NCBI GenBank assembly: GCA_002409725.1
Contig: DHOI01000011.1
Coordinates: 460 to 12,766 of the forward strand
DNA from: Christensenella sp. UBA5394
GTDB lineage: Bacteria > Bacillota > Clostridia > Christensenellales > CAG-138
DNA: 12,307 bases
Direction of reading: 5' to 3'
The notes under the pieces are model-generated. The model was not told the DNA's origin, did no database searches, and was given only the letters and a program-made list of their open reading frames with translations. Of this stretch, positions 6,564 to 12,307 are shown in pieces; positions within the stretch are counted from its first letter, which is position 1, and every line of letters begins with the position of its first letter. Position numbers and translations under genes: made by a program.

Positions 6564-7478
6564 ATGAAGCTGGGCTTTGTATCCGCCATTTTGGGCGAGG
6601 ACTCTTTTGAGCAATTGATGGATACCGCGCAGGATATGGGCTTTGCCTGCGTGGAGGTAGCTTGCTGGCCCGCCGGCAAGGCGGAACGGCGCTATGCGGG
6701 CGTGAGCCATATCGATGTGGAGAACCTAGACGATGATGAGGCCAAGCGCATCCTGGACTATTGCGGCAAAACAGGCGTGGCCATTTCCTCTCTGGCCTTC
6801 TACCCCAACCCGCTGGATGCGGATCCGGCCAAGCGGGAGGCTAACGGCCTGCATTTGCAGCGGGTAATTCGGGCCAGCGCCAAGCTGGGCGTTAACATGG
6901 TCACTACCTTCATCGGCCGGGATCAAACGAAAACGGTAGAAGAAAACCTCGCCTCCCTCGAAAAAGTATGGTCTCCCCTGCTGGCCCTGGCGGAGCAGTG
7001 CGGCGTGCGCATCGCCATCGAAAATTGCCCCATGCTCTTCGGCCGCGACCAGTGGCCCGGCGGCCAGAACATCATGACCACCCCCGCCATCTGGAAAAAG
7101 GTGTTCGAGATCCTGCCCAGCAAAAACCTGGGGCTCAATTACGACCCCTCCCACTTTGTATGGCAGATGATGGATTATATCCAGCCCCTGTATACCTTCC
7201 AGGATAAGCTTTTCCATGTGCACTTCAAGGATATCAAAATCTATGCCGACCGCCTCAACGAGCACGGCATCATGGCCTATCCGCTGGATTTCATGGCCCC
7301 TAAACTGCCCGGCCTGGGGGATGTAAATTGGTCAAAATACGTATCCGCCCTTACCGATGTGGGCTACAACGGCTATGCATGCATCGAGGTAGAAGACCGC
7401 GCCTTTGAAAGCAGTAGAGAAGACGTGCTCAACTCCATCCGCCTTTCCAAAAAGTATATGGAACAGTTTGTGATCTAG
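6564..7478 (+). CDS. Sugar phosphate isomerase/epimerase family protein (xylose isomerase-like TIM barrel)
   Basis: 304-residue cytoplasmic enzyme of the AP_endonuc_2/xylose isomerase-like TIM-barrel family. Members isomerise, epimerise or dehydrate sugars and inositol derivatives with a divalent metal. It opens with MKLGFVSAIL and GFACVEVAC. The expected metal ligands are visible: Glu153 (IAIENCP), Asp194 and His197 (NYDPSHFVW), His218 or His220 (FHVHFKD) and Glu275 (CIEVED). GGAGGAAG at 6548-6555 fixes the start. It is transcribed alone, divergently from the LacI regulator, with its own promoter, operator and terminator. Pairing with a Gfo/Idh/MocA dehydrogenase is frequent in sugar or inositol catabolic clusters, so it probably acts on the dehydrogenase product or substrate. 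The exact reaction (2-keto sugar epimerisation, isomerisation or inosose dehydration) cannot be told from sequence. Confidence 0.9.
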   Translation: MKLGFVSAILGEDSFEQLMDTAQDMGFACVEVACWPAGKAERRYAGVSHIDVENLDDDEAKRILDYCGKTGVAISSLAFYPNPLDADPAKREANGLHLQRVIRASAKLGVNMVTTFIGRDQTKTVEENLASLEKVWSPLLALAEQCGVRIAIENCPMLFGRDQWPGGQNIMTTPAIWKKVFEILPSKNLGLNYDPSHFVWQMMDYIQPLYTFQDKLFHVHFKDIKIYADRLNEHGIMAYPLDFMAPKLPGLGDVNWSKYVSALTDVGYNGYACIEVEDRAFESSREDVLNSIRLSKKYMEQFVI

Positions 7479-7528
7479 CCCGGCTCGCCATCAAAAATAG
7501 CGCTAAGCCCCTGTTATATACCAAAACG

Positions 7529-7569
7529 AAACCCGCGAGGGCCGCGACAGCCTTTGCGGGTTTTATTTT
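7529..7569 (+). terminator. Rho-independent terminator of the isomerase gene
   Basis: Arms 7529-7542 and 7550-7563 pair over 14 bp (two G-U pairs), with core AAACCCGC and GCGGGTTT, a 7-base loop, then TTTTATTTT. It starts 51 bases after the isomerase stop. The A-rich left flank may give weaker termination on the other strand. Confidence 0.9.
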
Positions 7570-7570
7570 G

Positions 7571-7880
7571 CGCCGCATTTAAGCAGATGGGGTACAACAG
7601 AATACGCAATTTAAAAAATATAGAAAAGCCATTAGGACTCCGATAAAATAAATGATGGCTAAGGCATTCAGAAGTAGGATCATTTTTCAGGAAGCTATCT
7701 CCATCATCCAAAATTATACATGATTCGCCCGCCTAAGCAATCGGCGAATGGCAGGGCAGAGCGCAGCCTGCCCAAATCCTGCAAAAGCGGCCAGCTTCTT
7801 CATGTTTCGTTCGTATAAACGGGAGGCGAACCGCAAAAAATATTTCAATCTTTTGTTAATGGATGTAACTACTTTCATTT
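7571..7880. other. Intergenic region without a convincing gene
   Basis: About 310 bp of more AT-rich DNA between the isomerase terminator and the promoter region of the second locus. The open frames here lack ribosome sites and recognisable protein features. Two small inverted repeats are visible (7723-7729 with 7743-7749; 7750-7755 with 7767-7772), neither followed by a T-run. I see no RNA gene. Confidence 0.6.
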
Positions 7881-7910
7881 TTTCTGCCCGCAGAGCTCAT
7901 CTGGCAGAAA
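7881..7910. promoter_or_regulatory. Inverted repeat just upstream of the BMP-locus promoter
   Basis: Perfect 8-bp arms TTTCTGCC (7881-7888) and GGCAGAAA (7903-7910) separated by 14 bases, ending 8 bases before the -35 element. Position and symmetry suggest a dimeric regulator site; its sequence does not resemble the LacI-type operator of the neighbouring locus. Confidence 0.5.
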
Positions 7911-7918
7911 TCGACAGA

Positions 7919-7947
7919 TTGACAGCAAGCGCATATCATTTTATAAT
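7919..7947 (+). promoter_or_regulatory. Consensus sigma-A promoter of the BMP/nucleoside transporter operon
   Basis: Perfect TTGACA (7919-7924) and perfect TATAAT (7942-7947) separated by exactly 17 bases. Predicted transcription start is near 7954. It is the strongest promoter in the window. Confidence 0.85.
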
Positions 7948-7953
7948 GGGACA

Positions 7954-8165
7954 AACAAGTACAATTCCCTCCGTTTTTCATGGCGTATACCCCGTTCTGT
8001 TTCCGCGCATATCCGCGTCCCTTCCTCAATATTTTCTATGTTTTCTCTACGTTCCAGCCCCATATCCGTGCTCCTTTAAAGCCTTTTATTTCGGCAATCC
8101 GGCGCGGTGCACCCGCACGGCGTCTGTTTGTAAATAGATGGAAACCAAGAAGGAGGAAGCATCAA
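7954..8165 (+). other. Long pyrimidine-rich 5' leader of the BMP operon
   Basis: About 210 nt between the predicted start and the BMP start codon, unusually rich in C and T until the ribosome site AGGAGGAAG (8151-8159). I do not recognise a purine or other known riboswitch and find no convincing leader peptide. A short GTGC/GCAC pairing occurs near 8107-8117. Confidence 0.45.
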
Positions 8166-9272
8166 ATGAAAAAGGCCCTTACATGGCTGCTCGCTTTCGT
8201 TATGGTACTCGCTGTAACCGGTTGCAGTTCTCCTGCCGCCACGGCTCCCACAGCCGAAGCCCCCGCAGCCGAAGCCCCCACAGCCGAAGCGCCACCGGCC
8301 GATGCGCCCGCATCTGCGGCCCCCGCCGCGGAAGCACCCGCAGCAGATACCAAGGACTATTCCAACATGAAGGTGGTGGCGCTGCTTTCCGGCGTTATTA
8401 CCGACAACGGCTGGAACCAGATCTGCTATGAATCCGTAAAGAACCTGGAAGACAAGTACGGCGTGCCCTGCGAATACATCGAGAGCATCGCCGTATCCGA
8501 CATGGCTGAGTACCTACGTGCCTATGGCGAGGATGGTTATGACATGGTGATCGTCCATGGCTCCCAGTTCGAGGCTGCGGTCGCCGAGGTGGCGGATAGC
8601 TACCCCAACACGCATTTCTGCCTTTCCTATGGTTTCCGCGTCAACGCGGGCAGCGATGTAAACCTGGTCGAGAAGCCCAACCTAGCCTATGTGGGCCCGG
8701 TCAATATGGGCGTCGTCATCGGCTCGATCATGGGCGTGCTCACGGATACCAACAAGGTCGTGTTCCTGGGCGGCCAGGATATCCCCGCTATTACCGATAT
8801 CGTTAGCGGCATTGAGGAGGGCGTGCGCCTAACCAATAAAGAGGCGGAAGTCGTTACCGACTACCTCGGCACCCTGACAGACGCCGATAAGGCCAAGGAA
8901 GTGGCCCTGACCTACATCAACGCCGGCTTCGACGTCATCTCCGCCAGCGCCAACAGCGCGCAGCTCGGCTGCCTCTACGCCGCCGAGGAGAAGGGCGTAT
9001 ACGCCCTGGGCTTCAATGGCGACCAGTATGGCATTGCGCCCGAGGCTGTGGTTCTCTCCGTTATGCGCAACTACCCCGCCATCTATGAGGATGTGTTCCT
9101 GGCCCTGGCCGAAGGCAACTGGCAGTCCGGCATGATCGTGTACGACCTGTCCCAGAACGGCACCCTGGTTTCCGACTGGCACGGCTGGGATACCAAGCTC
9201 CCCGCCGAAAAGGTCCAGCGCATCAACGACACGCTCCAGAAGCTCTTTGCGGGCGAACTGGGCGACTATTAA
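8166..9272 (+). CDS. BMP-family ABC transporter substrate-binding lipoprotein (nucleoside type)
   Basis: 368-residue extracellular lipoprotein of the basic membrane protein (Bmp, PF02608) family, whose characterised members bind nucleosides for import. Signal peptide MKKALTWLLAFVMVLAVTGC ends at lipidated Cys20, followed by an Ala/Pro/Glu-rich tether to about residue 58. The Bmp domain starts at MKVVALLSGVITDNGWNQ, and continues through YDMVIVHGSQFEAAVAEVA, NLAYVGPVNMGVVIGSIMG and YALGFNGDQYGIAPEAVVLSV, all typical of the family. The start at 8166 is set by AGGAGGAAG immediately upstream and by the signal peptide; the frame stays open upstream to 7980 but that part is leader. It heads an operon with two permeases and an ATPase, as in the nucleoside importers of Bacillus and Lactococcus. 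Nucleoside specificity is inferred from family, not shown. Confidence 0.92.
   Translation: MKKALTWLLAFVMVLAVTGCSSPAATAPTAEAPAAEAPTAEAPPADAPASAAPAAEAPAADTKDYSNMKVVALLSGVITDNGWNQICYESVKNLEDKYGVPCEYIESIAVSDMAEYLRAYGEDGYDMVIVHGSQFEAAVAEVADSYPNTHFCLSYGFRVNAGSDVNLVEKPNLAYVGPVNMGVVIGSIMGVLTDTNKVVFLGGQDIPAITDIVSGIEEGVRLTNKEAEVVTDYLGTLTDADKAKEVALTYINAGFDVISASANSAQLGCLYAAEEKGVYALGFNGDQYGIAPEAVVLSVMRNYPAIYEDVFLALAEGNWQSGMIVYDLSQNGTLVSDWHGWDTKLPAEKVQRINDTLQKLFAGELGDY
8251..8295 (+). repeat. Tandem 15-bp repeat encoding the tether of the BMP lipoprotein
   Basis: Three consecutive 15-bp units (8251-8265, 8266-8280, 8281-8295), each beginning CAGCCGAAGC, encode repeated AEAP-type pentapeptides right after the lipidated Cys. 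The second and third differ mainly at their last bases. Copy number could vary by replication slippage. Confidence 0.75.
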
Positions 9273-9284
9273 CCAACATTGTGT

Positions 9285-9325
9285 CCCGAAGCTCCGCCAG
9301 GCGGGGCTTCGGGGCCCTTTCTTAG
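9285..9325 (+). terminator. Intercistronic terminator-like hairpin after the BMP gene
   Basis: Long stem: CCCGAAGCTCCGC (9285-9297) pairs with GCGGGGCTTCGGG (9301-9313) with one G-U pair and a 3-base loop, then GCCCTTTCTT. It starts 12 bases past the BMP stop and 70 bases before the permease. The imperfect T-run suggests partial termination, or protection of the BMP mRNA 3' end. Confidence 0.65.
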
Positions 9326-9382
9326 CCATCATCTATCAGCGATTCTACACCCTTTCCCGCCAGGGCGGGAGGAAAGTGGTAT

Positions 9383-10474
9383 TTGGGAATGAAAAAAACC
9401 GACACCGTAATTTCCAGCGCGAAAACGCAGGCTGTCCTCAAGCAGATGCTGGTTTCCGTTTCCGCGATCATCGTCTCACTGCTTTTGGGCATGGGGCTGA
9501 TCGCGCTGATGGGCATCAATCCGCTCACGGCGTTCTCCGCGCTTTTGCAGGGCGCTTTCGGCAGCGTGAACGCCTTCTCCGAAACGATGGTAAAAATGAC
9601 CCCGCTGTTATTCACCGGCATGAGTTACGGCCTGGCGAACCGCTGTGGCTTGACCAACCTCGGCATGGAGGGGCAGCTTTACATGGGCGCGCTGGCCTCC
9701 ACGGCCGTGGGTATTTATGCAACGGGGCTGCCGCCTGCCATCCACGTGCCCCTTTGCCTGATGGCGGGCTTCCTAGGCGGCGGGCTGTGGTGTCTGCTCG
9801 CGGGCTGGCTGAAGGTGCGCTTTGGCGCCAGCGAGATCATCACTACCGTGATGCTCAACACCATCGCCATCAACTTCATCGAATTTATGGTCAATGGGCC
9901 TATGATCGAGCCGCCGGGCATCAACTGCCAAACCAGCCCCGTGCAGGCAAGCGCGCAGCTGGGCAAGCTGATCCCCGATACGCGCGTGCATTTGGGCTTC
10001 GTGATCGCCCTGGCTTTCATCGCCCTCTTCTGGCTCTTCCTCTGGCGCAGCAAGAAAGGCTACGAGGTGCGCGTTTCCGGCTTTAATATGCAGGCTGCCG
10101 CCTACTCCGGCATCAATACCAACCACAACATCCTGCTGATCACCTTCCTGGCCGGGGGCCTCGCCGGCCTGGCGGGCTGCTGCGAGATCCTGGGCATCCA
10201 GATCCGTATGATCCCCTCAATCTCCCCAGGCTATGGCTTCGACGGCATCGCCGTATCGCTCATCGGCATGAACACGCCCGTGGGCACCATCGTGGGCGCG
10301 CTGCTCTTTGGCGCTTTCCGCGCAGGCGGCAACCGCATGCAGATGAAGGCCAAGGTGCCCAATGCCATCGTATCCGTGATGCAGGCTTTCGTGATTATCG
10401 CCGTAGTCGCCAGCCAGATGCTGCTTGAAAAATGGAACGAAAAGCAGCTCAAGAACCAAAAGCAAGAGGCGTAA
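9383..10474 (+). CDS. Nucleoside-type ABC transporter permease 1 (BPD_transp_2, YufP/NupP type)
   Basis: 363-residue membrane permease, one half of the channel used by the BMP lipoprotein. After about 14 polar residues come roughly 8 to 10 hydrophobic segments. Family features: MTPLLFTGMSYGLANRCGLTNLGMEGQ (about 72-98), the cytoplasmic coupling loop SKKGYEVRVSGFNMQAAAYSGI (about 227-248), and GYGFDGIAVSLIGMNTPVG near 285-303. Start choice is uncertain. TTG at 9383 has GGAGG (9368-9372) 10 bases upstream, while ATG at 9389, two codons later, is 16 bases from it; I prefer the TTG on spacing. The stop codon (10472-10474) abuts the ribosome site of the next permease, so translation is probably coupled. 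Similarity is to the YufP/NupP type rather than to the sugar permease at the other end of the window. Confidence 0.9.
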   Translation: MGMKKTDTVISSAKTQAVLKQMLVSVSAIIVSLLLGMGLIALMGINPLTAFSALLQGAFGSVNAFSETMVKMTPLLFTGMSYGLANRCGLTNLGMEGQLYMGALASTAVGIYATGLPPAIHVPLCLMAGFLGGGLWCLLAGWLKVRFGASEIITTVMLNTIAINFIEFMVNGPMIEPPGINCQTSPVQASAQLGKLIPDTRVHLGFVIALAFIALFWLFLWRSKKGYEVRVSGFNMQAAAYSGINTNHNILLITFLAGGLAGLAGCCEILGIQIRMIPSISPGYGFDGIAVSLIGMNTPVGTIVGALLFGAFRAGGNRMQMKAKVPNAIVSVMQAFVIIAVVASQMLLEKWNEKQLKNQKQEA

Positions 10475-10488
10475 GGAGGGAGAATATT

Positions 10489-11415
10489 ATGCAAACATTA
10501 TCTTTGATCGCCGGTTATCTCACCTCCGATATCCGCATGGCCACGCCCATCCTGCTGGCGGGCCTGGGCCTTTTGCTCATCAACCGCAGCGGCCTGTTGA
10601 ATATCGGCGCGGAGGGCACCATGCTCATCGCCACGCTCATCGCCGTAGTCGGCTCCTTTTACGGCGGTAGCGTTTGGATCGGCCTCTTGTGCGCCATCGC
10701 TTTGGGCGCGCTGGTCGGCCTCCTGTTCGCTTTTTTGACCGTAACGCTCAAGGCCAACCAGGTGGTGGTGGGCGCGGCTATCAATACGCTGGGCTCGGGC
10801 CTGAGCGCCACGCTCTACCGGGTCATCTTCGGCGTGGCCACAGATATCCAGCGCATCGATACCTTCCAAAACCTAAATATTCCGCTGCTCTCGGATATCC
10901 CCTTCCTGGGCACGGCCTTCTTCCAGCACATGCCCATCGTCTACATCGCCTTCCTGCTGGTGCCGGTGATCTCCTACTTTCTGTTTAAAACCCAATCCGG
11001 CCTCAACCTGCGCGCCGTGGGCGAAAACCCCAAGGTAGCGGATACGCTGGGCATCAACGTTTACCGCGTACAGTATACGGCCGCGGTGGTGGGCAGCATG
11101 ATCATCGCTGCGGGCGGCGCGTTTCTCTCCACGGGGCTGTTGAAATTCTTCTCCGAGGAGATGGTTTCGGGCCGCGGCTTCATCGCCCTGGCTGCGGTGA
11201 TCTTTGGCCGCTATAAACCTTCCGGCGTGATGGTGGCGGCGCTGATCTTCATGGCGGGCAATGTGGCGGCCAACATTTTGCAGGTGGCCGGTTCCAACAT
11301 CCCCTATAACTTCCTGACGATGATCCCCTATGTGCTCACCGTAATCGCGCTGGCGGCCTTTGCCAAGAGCGCAACGGCGCCGGCTTCGCTGGGCGTGCCG
11401 TACAAACGGGGCTAG
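10489..11415 (+). CDS. Nucleoside-type ABC transporter permease 2 (BPD_transp_2, YufQ/NupQ type)
   Basis: 308-residue membrane permease, the shorter partner of permease 1 in the heterodimeric channel; normal for the YufQ type. It has about 8 hydrophobic segments. Recognisable stretches are TPILLAGLGLLLINRSGLLNIGAEG (about 18-42), LKANQVVVGAAINTLGSGLS, the coupling loop TQSGLNLRAVGENPKVADTLGI, and FIALAAVIFGRYKPSG. The start at 10489 is chosen because GGAGGG lies 5-10 bases upstream; an in-frame ATG at 10432 inside the previous gene would add 19 polar residues with no ribosome site. The gene begins 14 bases after the permease 1 stop and ends 16 bases before the ATPase start. The sequence is clearly diverged from permease 1, as usual for this transporter class. 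Confidence 0.92.
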   Translation: MQTLSLIAGYLTSDIRMATPILLAGLGLLLINRSGLLNIGAEGTMLIATLIAVVGSFYGGSVWIGLLCAIALGALVGLLFAFLTVTLKANQVVVGAAINTLGSGLSATLYRVIFGVATDIQRIDTFQNLNIPLLSDIPFLGTAFFQHMPIVYIAFLLVPVISYFLFKTQSGLNLRAVGENPKVADTLGINVYRVQYTAAVVGSMIIAAGGAFLSTGLLKFFSEEMVSGRGFIALAAVIFGRYKPSGVMVAALIFMAGNVAANILQVAGSNIPYNFLTMIPYVLTVIALAAFAKSATAPASLGVPYKRG

Positions 11416-11431
11416 GAAGGAGGGCAAAACG

Positions 11432-12307
11432 ATGGCAACGATTCTTGAAATGAACCATATCTGCAAGCAGTTCCCCGGCGTGCTGGCCAATGACGACGTT
11501 TGCCTTAAGGTGGAGCAGGGCGAGGTGCATACGCTGCTGGGCGAAAACGGCGCAGGCAAGAGCACGCTGATGAATGTTCTCTGCGGCCTTTACAAGCCGA
11601 CTTCGGGCGAGATCCGCATCGAGGGCAAGCCCGTCAAGTTCTCCTCCGCCAAGGACGCCATGGCCATCGGCATCGGCATGGTACACCAGCACTTCATGCT
11701 CGTGCCTACCATGACCGTGGTAGAAAACTGCCTTATCGGCGCGCACGACGCGGGCAAGCTGAAGCTGGATGTAAAGACCGTGGCCGCTCGCATCGCCGAG
11801 ATCGCCCAAAAATACAACATGGAGCTCGACCCTTACGCCAAGGTGGGCGATCTCTCCGTGGGCCAGCGGCAAAGGGTAGAAATTATCAAGGCGCTCTATC
11901 GGGGCGCGCGCATCCTTATCCTCGACGAGCCAACAGCCGTGCTCACGCCGCAGGAGACCGAAGAGCTTTTCAACATGATCCGCGGGCTGACCGGCAACGG
12001 CTTCACCGTGCTCTTCATCAGCCACAAGCTCAACGAGGTCAAGGAAATTAGCGATCGGGTCACGGTGCTGCGCCTTGGGAAGGCCTGCGGCACGTATAAC
12101 ATCGACGATTGCTCCGTGAACGACCTGGCCAGGCTGATGGTAGGCCGCGAGGTTAGCTTCTCGGTCGATCGCAAGGAGCAGGCGCCCGGCCCCGTGGTGC
12201 TTGATGTGCATGGCCTCACGCTCGAGCGCGAGGGCGGTGGCACAAAGGTGCTGGGCGGCGTAGATCTCTCCGTGCACGCGGGCGAGGTGCTGGGCATTGC
12301 CGGCGTG
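11432..12307 (+). CDS. Nucleoside-type ABC transporter ATP-binding protein, partial (3' end beyond window)
   Basis: First 292 codons of a double-ABC ATPase, open to the last base; the family is about 510 residues, so roughly 57 percent is present. Domain 1 is complete: Walker A GENGAGKST at 37-45, Q-loop VHQHFML near 84-90, signature LSVGQRQRVEI at 141-151, Walker B ILILDEPT at 161-168 and switch His in FISHKLNE near 195-202. The second domain begins at PVVLDVHGLTLE (about 254) and stops at GEVLGIAGV, just where its Walker A equivalent starts. AAGGAGG lies shortly before the ATG. It energises the two permeases and BMP lipoprotein upstream (YufO/NupO role). It comes last in this operon, whereas in Bacillus subtilis the ATPase gene directly follows the binding-protein gene. 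Confidence 0.93.
   Translation, partial: MATILEMNHICKQFPGVLANDDVCLKVEQGEVHTLLGENGAGKSTLMNVLCGLYKPTSGEIRIEGKPVKFSSAKDAMAIGIGMVHQHFMLVPTMTVVENCLIGAHDAGKLKLDVKTVAARIAEIAQKYNMELDPYAKVGDLSVGQRQRVEIIKALYRGARILILDEPTAVLTPQETEELFNMIRGLTGNGFTVLFISHKLNEVKEISDRVTVLRLGKACGTYNIDDCSVNDLARLMVGREVSFSVDRKEQAPGPVVLDVHGLTLEREGGGTKVLGGVDLSVHAGEVLGIAGV

Noticed and set aside
6261..6710. Small minus-strand frames in the divergent region (66 to 88 codons)
   Set aside because: They cross the predicted promoters and operator, or the start of the isomerase gene, and lack ribosome sites.
7514..7711. 65-codon minus-strand frame after the isomerase
   Set aside because: Its end overlaps the isomerase terminator hairpin and it has no ribosome site or recognisable features.
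7748..8137. 129-codon plus-strand frame in the intergenic region
   Set aside because: It has no ribosome site and runs straight through the consensus promoter and leader of the BMP operon; composition is not protein-like.
7980..8165. N-terminal extension of the BMP protein to 7980
   Set aside because: The extension precedes a perfect lipoprotein signal peptide and ribosome site at 8151-8165; it is untranslated leader.
7954..8165. Purine riboswitch in the BMP leader
   Set aside because: I could not find the conserved purine-riboswitch loop and junction sequences; left as an unexplained leader.
9247..10086. 279-codon plus-strand frame overlapping permease 1
   Set aside because: Wrong-frame reading of the permease; Arg/His/Ala-rich with no domain, while the other frame has the permease motifs.
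11336..12277. 313-codon minus-strand open frame opposite the second ATPase
   Set aside because: Shadow of the unfinished plus-strand ATPase, which shows Walker A, signature and Walker B motifs in order.
1..12307. CRISPR array, insertion sequence, tRNA or defence system
   Set aside because: No regularly spaced repeats, transposase-like frame, terminal inverted repeats or tRNA-like fold were seen on either strand.

Overview
The window looks like chromosomal DNA from a Gram-positive anaerobe of the Bacillota (Clostridia, possibly a gut lineage). Evidence: strong GGAGG ribosome binding sites, GC-rich coding DNA with AT-rich promoters, two lipoprotein solute-binding proteins with Ala/Pro/Glu-rich tethers, and a CcpA/LacI-style operator. 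The taxonomic placement is inference; no marker gene is present.

There are two nutrient-uptake loci, one after the other. Locus 1 (1-7570) is a sugar utilisation cluster. Five genes run on the minus strand in transcription order: a LacI-family regulator (6181-5159), a Gfo/Idh/MocA NAD(P)-dependent oxidoreductase (5062-4022), a galactose/ribose-type sugar-binding lipoprotein (3975-2794), a double-domain sugar ABC ATPase (2677-1178) and a BPD_transp_2 sugar permease (1181-69, sharing ATGA with the ATPase). Diverging from the regulator is a TIM-barrel sugar isomerase/epimerase (6564-7478, plus strand) ending at a clear terminator. The 382-bp divergent region carries a good promoter facing each way. 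Each promoter is followed by a copy of the same composite LacI-type operator (21 of 26 bases shared when inverted), so the regulator probably represses itself and the isomerase. The likely logic is import of a sugar or polyol, oxidation by the dehydrogenase, and isomerisation by the TIM-barrel enzyme. The substrate cannot be read from sequence.

Locus 2 (7880-12307, plus strand) is a BMP-family nucleoside-type ABC importer. It starts with a perfect consensus promoter (TTGACA, 17 bp, TATAAT) and a leader of about 210 nt. The BMP lipoprotein (8166-9272) follows, then two different permeases (9383-10474 and 10489-11415) and the ATPase (11432 onward, cut by the window end after 292 codons, still in frame).

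In both loci the binding-protein gene is followed by a strong hairpin before the membrane and ATPase genes, a layout that would make the binding protein more abundant than the rest. About 350 bp (7571-7918) between the loci hold no convincing gene. I see no mobile element, CRISPR array, RNA gene or clearly novel system. The most notable points are the paired composite operators, the degenerate second ATPase site of the sugar transporter, and the dyad just upstream of the consensus promoter.
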